Of a DNA stretch of 49,272 nucleotides, positions 30,554 through 43,158 are shown piece after piece. Position numbers and translations under genes: made by a program. The DNA is taken from the NCBI GenBank assembly GCA_009103225.1, contig RHPI01001132.1, positions 1 through 49,272 on the forward strand, in the 5' to 3' direction. The notes beneath the pieces were generated by a model that was not told the origin of the DNA, searched no databases, and worked only from the letters and a program-made list of their open reading frames with translations. Every line of letters starts with the position of its first letter. Position 1 is the stretch's first letter. Source of the DNA: Chlorokybus atmophyticus. Lineage: Eukaryota > Streptophyta > Chlorokybophyceae > Chlorokybales > Chlorokybaceae.

Positions 30554-31590
30554 GGGGGTAGGGGAGATGGTACAGTATCGCTGTGTGCTAGAAATTGTTG
30601 TTTTGTACAATACTGCTGTTTGCTGGGGGGTCATGGCACATCTGGCTCGAGTCTTCTTATTGTTGCAGTTGTTATTATAGTAGACTCGGCCCATAAACAG
30701 ACAGACAGCACATTTGTACATTTTGCAGCGTAGTATAATTGTGACGGCCTCAGTTGAATATGTTGTATCCTCTGCGGGCTGCATGGATGGTCCTTGGTAG
30801 TGAAGTTAGGTAGTAAATAACTTGCTCCAACTGTTCTTTGTTCGACATGGCGTGTGATGCTGCTTTGATGCTCATTCATGCAGGCCACAATATGCATGCG
30901 CATGGTGTACCGGTATTACGAGCGCCTGTGTTTGAAGGCGTGAACACTCCGTAAACAACAAGTGGTTGTCCACACAACAAGGCCACGGCACGTCATGAAT
31001 TTGTTGCACATGTGTCAAACACACGTACTCCTGTAGTCTTCGGGTCTGTTGGTTGCTGCCTGTACTGCCCTTGCCTCCACTTTTGCACATAGAGCACATG
31101 GAATGCTTCATACTTGGCCAGGCAGTGACCTCGGGTGCCTTCCAGTTTGTGCCTGCCCGCGCTGCCTTGCATGTGATGTTTGGCGGACTTCATACCTATT
31201 TTAATGTGAACTTTAATGTGAACTTTGCGTGTGCTGATCAGCATTGGTCATGCCAAACCACGTGTGGCTGGCAGTAACAGTGCAAGCCATGTGTGCTGTA
31301 TCAGCATTGGTCATGCCAAACCACGTGTGACTGGCAGTAACAGTGCAAGCCATGAAGTTGACAAAACATATCTAATTGTTGGTGCGCACGCAAGCATACA
31401 AAGCACTAAAGCACACTTTGTGGGAGTGTACTTTAGTGGCAGCCGCACGAATCACACATGGAATTTGAATCACTAAACGGAAAGCATGACGCATGTCTGA
31501 ATCACACAATCATCTGACTTGCACCTCGACGCAGAGGCAAAGCGGAGAAGGCCAGAGAAGCAAGGCAGTGTTTTATGACTGTTACTGTTG
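30554..31590. other. Intergenic region
   Basis: No supported gene. Contains the tandem repeat listed at 31237-31354 and a short 14-base duplication (TTTAATGTGAACTT) near 31198-31224. Confidence 0.4.
31237..31354. repeat. Recent tandem duplication of about 55 bases
   Basis: Units 31237-31291 and 31300-31354 are almost identical (ATCAGCATTGGTCATGCC...CAGTGCAAGCCATG), differing at one visible base (GTGTGG/GTGTGA). Period 63. Confidence 0.8.
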
Positions 31591-32171
31591 ATGTGGCAGT
31601 CATCGTCATCAGCGGCGGCGGCGGTGAAAGCGGCGGCGGTTGGGGCGCCTGCTGTCAAGGTACAGAGGTAGGAGCTTGCTTTTCGTTGTGCGGACGGCAG
31701 TACACGCCATAGACGTCTGACAGCGTCTGGCCAGCTGCAGCGGCTGGTTGTGCTGTTTACAAGCCCCCCCTCAGTGTGATGGGTGTGTGTTGCTGCTTGT
31801 TGCTGCCTCCATGTGCATGCTGCATGGATTGATGAAGCGAGTGCATTGTTAGTAATCAATCATGCTGGTTAGGGTTCAATGGTTGGTCGACTGTGCTTGC
31901 CGGGGTCTTGTTTGCAGCGGGCTCCAGGATGTAGTTAGCACCCATGTAACACCACCATATTAACTGCCTTATTGTGTTGTACCAGCTCCGTCTGAGGGGT
32001 GTAGCGTGGCTCCATCTGCCTACAATTTGCCCCCAACTGGCATTCTGCAAGCTTCATGCTCTGTCACTCCCAGGTACAAGCAGGTTTTCCTCTTGCTGTT
32101 TGCTAATCTGGCGGTTGTGGTACGCAGTGCAAGCTTCGGCTAACTTTGAGCAGGACTACTTGCTTCTTTGA
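31591..32171 (+). CDS. Tentative small gene, unidentified
   Basis: ATG at 31591 starts an Ala/Ser/Val-rich frame (MWQSSSSAAAAVKAAAV) that ends in a good donor (AAG|GTACAG at 31659). Possible later exons are 31985-32071 (after TACCAG) and 32129-32171 (after TACGCAG), which join in phase 0 and 1 and end LLL-stop. A TGTAA signal lies at 32173-32177. An alternative phase for the middle exon is also open, so the product is uncertain. About 66 residues; no family recognised. Confidence 0.3.
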
Positions 32172-32613
32172 CTGTAAACACTTGCATGCTGTAGAGTCTG
32201 CTGCGAAGCACAATCAGAGCTACAACTGTTCATCCCAGCCAGCTGCTGCTGGTTCACCGCCGCGGCTCGCTTAAGCCAGCCCATCAAGCTGTAAAAAGGT
32301 ATGGACAAAAGAAAGCTGAACAAATCTAGTCAGTTTGTGTGCGTGTGGTCAGATATGTTCAGTCCACCGTTTCAATACATCTGGGATTGTGTGTAGCATG
32401 CAGCATATCATGTAGTGCTATATATGACTTGTGTGTAGCACGCGTTCACAGTGTGCTACAGTCACGCTCACCTTCTTGTATGCTACAATGCCTTGGAGTA
32501 TCTTACACACAACAACACGGTCCAGGTTGCCGCAGTCAACATCCATCTCCTGCACACACACCGCATCACCACCAACATCATCACCCTCCTTCTCCTCAAC
32601 ATCCCCTCCGAAC

Positions 32614-35600
32614 ATGGCCTTCGATATCCCGCCCTACCCGCTGGCAAGGAGAGACGAGTCGGTCGTGGACACCCTGCACGGGCAAGCTGTCGCGGACCCG
32701 TACCGATGGCTTGAAGACCCGGATGCGCCCGAGACGAAAGTTTTTGTGGAGGCTCAGAGTGCAGTCACGCAGAAGGTGTGCACAGGCGTTAATGATGATG
32801 ATGCTTGAGATCAGTGTGTTGACTTTGGGTCAACCAGCTGGTCAGTATGGTTTGTGATGAGCTTGTATGAGCTTGTGATTACAGTCTCACCCACACGTAC
32901 GCGCGCATGCACGCATGCGCATACACGCACACATGCATATGTTAGCTCAAAAGCTACATGTGTAAGTTAGCAATTGCTTTGCAGTTTGGTGAGATTGCAG
33001 TTGTGTCATACAGGTGTTGAGTCAGTGCCCAACGAGAGATCAGTTCAAGCAGAAGATGACACGGCTGTTCGACTATCCCAAATACGGTTGCCCTTTCCGC
33101 CGCGGGGACAGCTACTTCTACTTCTTCAACACCGGCCTGCAAGCGCAAAGCGTGTTGTATTCAGTCAAAGGTCTGGGCAACGTACAAGCATTCCATGCCT
33201 TGCATACGACTCTTCTCTGTGACCTTTGGCTATTCTTCTCAACCTGGCTTGGACATGTGTGCATTTGCATGGACATGTGCTTGCGTCTGTGCGGCATTGG
33301 ATGGGTATCGCATGTGTGTGTGTGCACGCGCGCATACACACACGCGTGTCCATGTGTATGTGCATGCCCACATGCGTGTGTGCGGATGCGTGCTTGTTCA
33401 CACTATACGCATTCGCAACAGGTGATGATGCACGGTCAGAGGAGGCAGCGGCTGTGCTGCTTGACCCCAACGCCCTCTCTTCGGACGGTACGATAGCGCT
33501 GGCGAGTTACGACATCAGCCGAGACGGTCGACACCTCGCGTATGGCCTCAGCAGCGGCGGGAGCGACTGGCAGACACTGCACGTCATGAGGGTGGAGGGA
33601 AGGGAGGTTATGGAGGACACACTCGCCTGGGTACTGAAGGGTTGCGGTGGTTGTTGTTGTTGTTGTTGTGTCATTGCTGGTGATGGCGTTACATTGTCCT
33701 CCAGCTGTATCAAGTTATTGCCATCAGATGTTTCTGTTATATTTGCGAGGTTGATCGTAAAGCTCGTTGCGCATGTTTGCAATAATGTCTTGAAGATCAT
33801 GTGACACATAATGCATATGTGGCTTTGGTGGCTCGAGTTGATACGTTGTGGCACAAGTCCTTCTTGTGACACATATTGCATACGTGTGCCAGGCCAAGTT
33901 CACGTCTCCAACATGGACGCACGACAGCAAGGGCTTCTTCTACAATCGGTTTCCGGAGCCCAGCGGCGGCGAGGCTGTTGACGCCGGCACCGAGACAGAC
34001 ACAAATGTCAACCAGGTGAAGTTGGCGTTGATGGCGTGTCGACATACCACACGGCAACAAATGCAGTGCTTATTACATGATACCAACAATGGTATCAACA
34101 CCTCCAGGAGCTTTGGTACCACTTGTTGGGCACGCCGCAAAGTGAAGACGTGCTCTGCTATAGAATTCCGGAGCACCCGACGTGGATGACAGGATCCACC
34201 GTAACCGATGATGGCAGGTAGTTGATGCATGCTGTTTGTTGCTATAATTGGTTCAGTCACGCGTGCACGCTTGCGCACACACACAGAACAGGCATAGAGC
34301 AGGTGTGGTCACAACTGTGACTTGCTTACCCTGATAGTTGTGGGCAGGTATTTGGTGCTGTCCATCACCGAAGGCTGCCAACCCACCAACCGACTATACT
34401 ACTGTGACCTCGAGGTGCCAACAAACTACTGTGTTTGTTGTGTTTGTTGCTATGTGATTACATTCGTACCAGTAGAACACAAAAGAGCTGTTTGGTTACC
34501 ACACGTCCAATTTATGTCCATGTTGTGTCACGAACATTTGTGTCCTAGCCTGAGTTCTGATCTGTTGCTTCTTCTCAGGCCTTGCCAGGCGGTCTGGAGG
34601 GGTTGCGAGGCTCAGACAAACTCCTGCCCGTTGTAAAGCTCGTGGACAACTTTGACGCGCAGTATGACTACAGTTACGTTTCTCAACAATCTGTGCTTTT
34701 GTGTGCAGTATGTGTCAGCGACACTCACATGCTTGCCTGCATATTGCACAACATGCAGACACAACGTTTGTGCCCATGCACAGTCATACTAGCATACTCG
34801 TCAAGTGTTGTCCGCCCACTAGGTTGCACACGTAGTGGTGTGCGTGCGCATGCGTGTGCACGCACACCACTACACGGTCAGTGCTGCATCCTGTGCACTA
34901 CAGGCACATACGTGGCCATGCATGTTGTTATGCACAGGTACAGTCTCACACAAGTCTGTTGCTGCGCTGCAGTTGCTAACGACGGTGCCGAGTTCACATT
35001 CCACACCAACAAAGACGCGCCGCTCTACAAGGTTGTGAGGGTCGACCTCAAGGCGAAGGAGCCCGAGTGGCGTGATGTAATCGAGCAGCACGCATCAGGT
35101 GGGGAACACATTGTTGTCGGAGCTGTTGTAGCACACCATTCCGCACAAGACCACTCAAGTGTGTTTCACGCGCAGATGTGTTGGAGTGGGCGCGGTGCGT
35201 GGCAAACGACAAGCTGCTGTTGTGCTATCTTCATGACGTAAAGAACATCCTGCAGCTTCACAGGCAAGTGCGCTGCAGCTATGCTTCACTCTCAATTGTT
35301 GGGTACCATCCTTTCTATCTTTTATCAACTGGACAACGTACGTAGTGAACACTTACTCACACAAGTTGCTGCATCAGCTGGCGTTGATGTGCACTTCAAA
35401 GTTGTGCCCAGTCATCTGCATACAGCAGGCATAACAAAGAGTTTCTAACATGTGTCATGTGTGTAGGCTATCTGGGAGTTTGGACCGACCGATCCCACTT
35501 GACATTGGCTCGGTTGGGTCCGTCACTGGCAGGCGTGAAGACACAACAATCTTCTACAGCTTCACATCCTTCACACGGCCGGTACGAGACATTATTCTGG

Positions 35601-37925
35601 TTATGCAATGTGTGCACGTATGCTCATTCGAAGCTGCGCACTCGGCGTGCATACAGCTTTATGTTGACGCATAATTGGTCTAACACTGCATGACTTCCGG
35701 TATAACCTGTGACTTCCCACAAGCTTGTGTGAGAGTCACAAAGCTACATTTATTGTGGTGTGCTTATGCAGTCCACAATATACAAAGTGGACCTGTCTGC
35801 TGAGTCCGCGGAGCCGTCGGTGTTTCGCTCCGTCAAGATAGAGGGCTTCGATCCCGATGCGTTCGAGAGCACGCAAGTGTTTGCTAAGAGCAAAGACGGA
35901 ACGCGGGTGCCAATGTTCATTGGTATGACACAGTTGGCCACTTCGCTTATCTGCAATTGCCTGTCTGGGATGTATCAATTGTATTCAACACTGTAGACTA
36001 AGCATGTGAATGTTGGCCTCTAGTGTTCAATTGTGTTGGGAGGCACCGTTGCGAAACTGCCGGTTGTGGCGTTCATGTGTTGCTTTCAAAAACCATCTTA
36101 CAATTGATGAAGTGTACATTTCATGCAGTGTCTAAGAAGGGTTTGGCTCATAACGGGGACAACGCCACGCTGTTGTACGCATACGGCGGCTTCAACATCA
36201 GCATCACGCCGTACTTCAGCGTGTCGTACCTGATGTGGATGCTGCATTACAATGGCGTCCTGGCAGGTATGTGGTTGTATCATTAATACCGACATTGTTT
36301 TTCTTGTGTGGAGTTAAAAGAGTCAGGGTTGGCCTTTGTGTGCTGTGTGTCCGTGTGCGTGTGCGCGCGCGCGTGCATGTGCATTGCAACAACAAGTCGT
36401 TTGGTTTCCAGTTGCTAACATTCGAGGTGGAGGCGAGTACGGTCAAAAATGGCGAGATGCGGGGTCATTGGCAAACAAGCAAGTAAGTCTCAGCTTCTTG
36501 CGCATTGTCTCCAGTCATGAGCGCCTTCTCTGAACTCATTTTCTTTACGATAACATGTTACTGTGTATGGCAGAACTGCTTTGATGACTTTCAGAGCTGC
36601 GCAGCGCATTTGGTGGAGAACGGTTACACCAAGCCAAGGTGGATAAAGAGTCCACACAGATGTTATAAGTTTATGCATGCATAGTATGCGTACTCATCAG
36701 TGCACTGATTGCAGCAAACTTGGCATTATGGGAGGTAGCAATGGTGGTCTGTTGGTAGGCGCTTGCATCAACCAAAGGCCCGATCTGTTCGGCTGCGCCA
36801 TCGCACATGTATGGTTGTTCCGCAAACCCCGTGTATTTCACCAAGCCGGCATTGTTGTCAACTGCAAGTTCTGTTGCTTCTAGCATCAACCGTCCTCTTG
36901 CGCTGTTTGATACTATTCTGTTTGCACATGTTATTATAGGTCGGTGTGATGGACATGCTTCGCTTCCACCTGTTTACCATAGGTAAAAGCTGGCAGCATC
37001 TTCATATCACCACGTCATGTGTTGTGATTGGTTTACATACCACTCACTGCCCTTCACGACTGCAGGCCATGCATGGACCACAGACTACGGTTGTGCCGAC
37101 AAGGCAGAGGAGTTCTCATGGCTCATAAAGTAAGCAGTTGGTTGGCCATTGCATCTTGCCAATCTGTACATGTGCATGCAACTTGCGACTTGTTTATTAC
37201 GTCTCAACTCCGCAGGTACTCACCGTTGCATAATGTGCGCCGGCCAGAGAGCGGTCAGTACCCGGCAGTCATGCTTCTTACAGGTAAACGCATACTACAG
37301 CGTGTTGTTCGCATTTGCCATTTGAACAATACGCTTCAGCTCTTTGCATCGTGAAGCATGCACCACTGCACAACATATGCATCAGTGCAACATAAGACTG
37401 CCAGGTCTGGTGCGTAAGGCATAGATGCTGTAGGCACTCTAAGCTTAGCTGACGTGTGCGCGCTCGTGTGACAGGTGATCATGATGACCGCGTGGTGCCT
37501 CTACACACCCTCAAGTTTGGAGCGGTAAGTGGTGTTGCTGCTTACATGTGCTAGTGTGATTGCATTACTCTATAAGCCATCATCACTCTATATGCAGTCA
37601 TGTTGGTATGTGTTTGTGACTGTGTGCAGACTTTGCAATACGAGCTGTGCGGGGAGGGTGCACGGGAGTGGCGCGGCCGCCAGACCAATCCCATTGTGAT
37701 GCGGATTGATGTCAAGTCGGGTCACGGCGCCGGCAAACCCACTGCCAAAGTGGTAAGCACAAGTATAGGTGTATCCCAGCAAGTGCTCGGGCCATGTGGT
37801 TGCTGGAGATGGTTGTTGTGTGCACACGTCATGCTTGTGGTTGACTGGAATGCCTCTAGATTGAGGAAGCTGCGGACGTGTATTCATTCCTGGCGAAGTG
37901 TCTTGGCCAAGACTGGGTGGAGTAA
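32614..37925 (+). CDS. Prolyl oligopeptidase (S9A serine peptidase)
   Basis: Twenty-one exons: 32614-32775, 33014-33170, 33422-33630, 33893-34015, 34108-34217, 34348-34414, 34579-34672, 34973-35098, 35176-35263, 35467-35581, 35772-35922, 36129-36266, 36412-36482, 36574-36638, 36715-36808, 36940-36982, 37066-37129, 37216-37283, 37475-37524, 37630-37752, 37860-37925. Every phase matches; 727 residues, the usual size. It cleaves after proline in peptides shorter than about 30 residues, in the cytosol. The N-terminal DPYRWLED motif precedes a seven-bladed propeller (about 80-440). The catalytic domain has [11 protein letters not shown], nucleophile Ser567 in GGSNGG, the Asp within DHDDRV (650-655) and His697 in GHGAG. 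No signal peptide is seen. Intron 9 has a GC donor (CAG|GCAAGT at 35264). Confidence 0.96.
34832..34873. repeat. Perfect 16-bp inverted repeat with 10-base loop
   Basis: Arms 34832-34847 (GTAGTGGTGTGCGTGC) and 34858-34873 are exact reverse complements. Lies in intron 7 of the prolyl oligopeptidase gene, where the transcript could form a strong hairpin. Confidence 0.9.
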
Positions 37926-38202
37926 TCGTGCTCATACTGGCAGCAGCACTTGATATTGAAGGTGGTAGGTCTCAACTGTTTCAATGAGAGAGATTGCGGA
38001 CTGCAAGGACATTTACTGCAGTGCACCTGCCTTACTGAAACATGGTACTGTTGCATGTGCTCTCTTCTCCTCCGCAAACTGTTCAATCTGAAGACGGTCT
38101 GATGTGGTACAGTACCGCCCACACGCACTCGTGTCTGAGCGCTAGCGACAAAGTGCATATTTTCTCCTTTCCAATTCGTTTCTAAACAGGTGGAAAGACT
38201 AC

Positions 38203-38207
38203 TGTAA
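38203..38207 (+). terminator. TGTAA candidate poly(A) signal of the prolyl oligopeptidase gene
   Basis: TGTAA about 280 nt after the stop, with a second copy at 38209-38213. The interval 37926-38516 holds both converging 3' ends and no other gene. Confidence 0.4.
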
Positions 38208-38438
38208 ATGTAAGACATTCATATACATCAACATTTCTCATTACTGGTACGGAGTGTCCTAAGTCTTGGTATTCACTATTCCCAACAATCAGAGACCCAG
38301 TTAACAGTTTATGTGTAGAAAGCAACTTGCTATGCATGTGATGATCTAAAACAGTAGTCTTCGGGCTAGTACATATACAACAGCTTTCAACGATACGCGA
38401 ATGCTTCAAGGCTAACAACCTGATGGCATTGCCTCCGT

Positions 38439-38443
38439 TTACA
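38439..38443 (-). terminator. TGTAA signal of the FHA-BRCT gene
   Basis: TTACA on the plus strand, about 75 nt past the minus-strand stop at 38517. Confidence 0.5.
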
Positions 38444-38516
38444 AAAGACACATATAGCTGTCTACTTGTAAATATTAATGCAAAGACAAAGCGCGTATCA
38501 CAGGCAACAGTGATGA

Positions 38517-41500
38517 TCACTGCGCCCCTTTCCGTTTCCCGCTGCGTTTGCCTGTGATTGGCCCCGGACACACGCCAAGCCGATGCGCATGCTTGTCAAG
38601 CAGTTGTTGTGTCACAACGCTTCTCAGCACGAACTCGCTCGTGTGTACGGGAACGTCTGCCGCCGCATACTGCTTACACGACACCATGTCCGCCTCGCAC
38701 GCCACAACCAACACCTTGGACTTGTTCTCGGCCTCCGTTGGGTCATCAATGACATCCCCACCGGCGGCTTTGATGATGGCCGCGACGTCTTCCGCGCTGG
38801 GGTTGCTCACACCAGGCGTGATGATGAAAGAGAGACCGGCGAAGACGGGTCCACGCCTCGCACGCTGCAAGCTCTGCTCCATGCTGAAGCAGTGCTGCTT
38901 CTCCTGCCTCTTGTCGCAAAGCAGATACTTTGAAGCGTCCTGAAACGACCCCAACCGAGAACTCGCCTGGCAATAAAGCCTTTTTAAGTATGCAGACGAC
39001 ATTATCTGTGACAATGACAATATGCATAATGATAAGCAATGGTGACAATGTTGACCAGAGTGATGGTAGCATCACTCATACAGTAACAGCAGAAGCATTA
39101 GAATTGCAGATACCAGCTGTAAGGTGGTATACAGAAATCCACTTTCACATTGTATGATAGTTGCACAAGTTTACTCACCTCTACCCAGCCTGGTCTTACA
39201 ACCCACACGCCAGCTGCTATGGCCGATAGCATGTGGACCGTTCTCTTGAATTCCTGCGCGACAAAGTGCGTGCAGTCGGTCACCAACTGCGTGATCTCCG
39301 CGCCGAGCCGCTCCGCCTGCTTGACGAGCTGCAGGTTGTCTTTCAGACTGGTGCTGAACAGCACGCGGATGGGGGTGTCGGCTGCTGCTGCCACTGGCTG
39401 TTGAGCATCGAGCTTGTGGGCCCGTTGCCGCTTGACGGCGGGCTGATCCTCCACCACAGGACTGAGCAAGCAACAAGAGGTTAGAGCAAGCTCGTAAAGT
39501 AGTGACACGAACTTCGCATTGACTTGGCACTGTGTATCAATCAACCGTGCTTGGTCTATCATAGCAGCTAATAAAAAGTCACTTGAAGCAATGAATAATA
39601 GAAAGGCTGCCTTTCCAGCCCGCATGCATGTTTTACTGCTTGAGGCGGCAAAGATTATTTAATTGTGTTCTCGTCAGCAGTGTGCAACATGCGTCACACC
39701 TGGGGGTTTGCTGAGCAGCAGCAGCCCGCCTAGTGCTTTGCGGCTCATCCGGCGTGTCTTGGGCAGCTTCTGGAACCGCGATTGAAGATGGTCGTGACGC
39801 CTTGGCTGCTGGTTGTTGCTTGCCTTTGCGCTTGCGGCCCATAATCATACGCGGAGTAGGCGCACCGTCATTGCCATCCACATCTACCGTTGTCGCGCGC
39901 TTTGTTGCAACTTTTAAGGCAAAAGGATCTGCAAAATATGCACAGGACCTGCTAAAACCTTGCCTTGTATAACAACCTGCACCTTTGTGCACTGGATACA
40001 TGAATCGTAGAAATTGACATGGATGCGTATGCGGACAGGTACATATGCGCGCACGCATGTGCACCCACGCATATTTACACACATGGACCCACACGCGCAC
40101 ACGCACACGCACACGCACACGCACACATGTGCACACCATGTGCGCATGCCAAGCCTTGTACCTGTGGCAGTGTTGACCTCAGTGTCAGGTACGAATGATG
40201 AGGGCTCAGCCAGTGCCACATCTGCAACGCCAACAACAGGAGCATTAACTCCCACAGGCGCTTCCTCCAAGTCCGTAGGCGCTGCGTGAGCAAGAGCGTT
40301 GCCAAAGGAAAGACGCCTTTCTGCCACGGATGGAAGCTGCTGGATGAGGACGTTCGCCACGTCTTGCGTGCAAGCCCCAATGGGCGATCCATGCGCAGGC
40401 GGATCTGGAATGCTGCCACTGTCTGTATATACGCATACGCACATGCACATCAGCACTCGATTTTGCCAATTGGATAAGCTTACAAGCTCATCAGCAGCAT
40501 TCTTACCAGGTAGTTTATGTTCTGGCTTCGGTCGCCAAAGTGAGGCTACAGGAGCGGAGTCTGGAGCCTGAGAGCTGGTCACAGCAGCAACCATGCCAGC
40601 CACAGCGTTCAATGCTTGGTCGGCAGCAGCGGCGAGTTGTGACGTGTCCTGCAGATAAAGTGCTCAGCTGGACAGTGGACGTGTGAACTGTTTTGTACTT
40701 GTTAACAACCAACACAAAGAGTGTGCCATGCTCCGTTGTGATGATAGTCGGTACCTGAGTGTCCAGAAGCTGCGCTTGTGTATGTGTGGCATAAAGTGGC
40801 GCAGGAGCAGTGTTAGCTGCTTGCATGGCTTGCAAGGGAGCGCCCAATGACTCCATTTCCGTGATGAAGGCACCTGCTATGTTGTTATGCACATCAATGG
40901 CAGGAGCCAACTTTGCGTCATCCACACCATCATCGGCACCAGCATCGCTCATTGTGGTTGCATCGGAGGCTGATGAACTCGTGTCGGCCTTGCCAACCGG
41001 CCCTGCAGCAGTCTCAGCAGGTTGTTTGTATTCGTGTTCGTGTTCTTCGGCTTCCTCATGCGCGCCGTTTGGCATATCAGGTGCATGTGCATCAGAACGG
41101 TAGCTCGTAGTGTTCGCAGTTCCGAGAGCATCCGTGTTGAGTATGCTTGGATAGTAGGATGATGGGGGGGTGGCACCGTCTGCTTGATCTGCAGCACACA
41201 ATGTTTTAGACTAACGCATCACAGCATTGCTTTCTGATTGCAACAGTTGGTGCAAAGAAACGATTTGTGTCTGTTAGCACCTGCAGAGTCTGGTGATGCG
41301 TTACTTGGCGCAACAGCTGTCTCAGCAAACGCTAGTCTTGATCCGCGTCGTTTGAGAATTGCCGGTGCAGATGGCTTCTTTGGGCTCTGGACATAATGGT
41401 CGCAGTGCTGCGTTAGTCTCTCAAAGTGTTACATCACTACACACACAAAGGTACAAGTTGCGCGATTCGTGAGACATCAAGTCAACACCAAGTTGATATC

Positions 41501-43158
41501 TTACTCAAGGCAAAGAACAGTGGCATAAAGCACCTGTGATGAATTGGTGAGCACCAACTGTTCGCTGCACAGCAGAGGCTCATCGCTGTTGGAGTTGGGT
41601 ATTGACTCCTGAGTGCCTGATCTGGTCTCAGGTACGTTGTCCATCTGTTGCGGCGGGACTGAAGCCAACTCTTCAGCTGTGACTGTTGCAGCTGGCACCG
41701 TGTTAGGGACTTCTCTTGCATTGACAACAGGCAAAATCTGCGTTTGTTCTGCTGTTGCTGCGGGTGGCAACGCCTGGACCCCCACATCCACAATCTGAGT
41801 CTCCTCAGCAACCGCACACACTCCCCTGGACTGCCATTCGCGCAATGAAGAGATACGAGCGAAGGTGCGGCTCTGGCCAGCTGGCACGGCAACTGCAGCT
41901 GGCACATCACCTGCATGTGGTGGAAACTGACTGTGTATATGAGCGTGCTTCCATGCGTGCGTGCGTACACTTGCGCTTTTGCGCGTGTAAGTGAGGGCTG
42001 CACAGGCAGAAGAAATCTGCCATTACGGACCTGAGTGGTGAGGTTCACGGGTCTCACTCTCGGTGTCCTGTTTTTCTAATGCGCTCATGTTAAGCTGCAG
42101 GCGTGAAGGCTGTTCACTCTCAAACATTGATGACTCCTGCGAGAGCACAAACAGGCAGAATCAAGTCTTGCCGTGATGTCAGCGCATCAAAACCGTCGAC
42201 AGCACTGCATTGGTACCTGACTCTTCCTTTGCAGCTTCAAAGACAGCTGCACATCCGCAAGAAACAGTATGTCACCGTTGTAAATTGAGTGGGATCTGTA
42301 GGGCCGCAAGCGCTGTCTTGAACCGCTGGCTGCTTCTGGGCTTGCAGACTTGAGCCAAGAACCATTCTTGCTCCCGAGGTCCATTACGAAGCACTCATGA
42401 TCGTCAACATCTGCAGCGTGCACATGGTGCTTCACATGTCAGTAAGTTGAGAGAAAGAAAGACTGTAGGTGCGTGCGTAATAATATGTATGAGCGTACAT
42501 GCACTTCTATAACTTATGTATGTTTATAAGTACAACTAAATCAATCTTACATTGGCGTTGACTCACCAATGCAAACATGTCTTGCTGACAGCTTGGGTGA
42601 CTCAAGCAGGATAGCATTCTGGCTGCTCGGGCCTGCAGAGCGCCAGCTTTCTGCACGGACGGTGTCTCTAGCTTGCTTCACTGATTGTCTTCCAAGAATG
42701 TTTGGACCTGCAATATACAAGCACAATCTTTACTGCGCAAATAAGAATGAAGTTGACAAGGACGCAACCATGTCAAGATTTTGCTTACCATGGCGGAGTT
42801 GAAAAGATTGTAGCTGACCGTTGTTGAACAGCTGCACGTGTACCACCTACCACGCATTCCACTTTCGTTGTGCACATGTGCGTGGTGAACAGTGTACACG
42901 CAAGCATTGTGCAAAGCAAGGTGTCTTGTCAAGCTCACACACATTGTCAGCAACAGAAGGGGTTCATAGCTACAAGGGTACTGCTGCAGCTCTGAGTGGC
43001 TCCCCATGCATTCGTTGCACATGCTATCGACACAGCAAGCAGCCTACCAGCTGCTCCTTCCGCTCCGAGCTGTCGTCCTCCTCATCGTCATCGCTCAACT
43101 CGTCAATGCTCTGCGTCTCGTCCTCGGAAGAGACGGCAGGCGATGGCGACGACACCAT
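38517..43158 (-). CDS. FHA and tandem-BRCT protein with MDC1-like layout, probable DNA-damage mediator
   Basis: Thirteen exons on the minus strand: 43158-43048, 42831-42789, 42707-42567, 42410-42217, 42136-42031, 41910-41534, 41386-41281, 41188-40755, 40648-40507, 40422-40162, 39928-39700, 39461-39179, 38966-38517. All phases match; 958 residues. An acidic Ser/Asp/Glu N-terminus is followed by an FHA domain at about 38-160, with GR at 57-58, SARH near 92-95 and KNG at 113-115. A long, low-complexity, disordered-looking region follows (about 165-740), with a basic patch GRKRKGK before the end. Tandem BRCT domains lie at about 747-825 and 850-945 (RVLFSTSL, GVWVVRPGWVE, FSMEQSLQRARR, FAGLSFIITPGV). 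FHA binds phosphothreonine and tandem BRCT binds phosphoserine. FHA-spacer-BRCT2 is the layout of metazoan MDC1; NBS1 has FHA and BRCT adjacent, which is not the case here. Nuclear role inferred. Confidence 0.92.
40091..40126. repeat. Alternating purine-pyrimidine tract (ACACGC repeats)
   Basis: ACACGC repeated about six times inside an intron of the FHA-BRCT gene. Similar tracts sit in other introns: 19786-19836, 27905-27985, 30073-30104, 33311-33390, 36345-36380. Confidence 0.8.

Noticed and set aside
39900-40130. CRISPR-like or minisatellite array of ACACGC units
   Set aside because: A plain hexanucleotide tract in a eukaryotic intron with no spacer structure.
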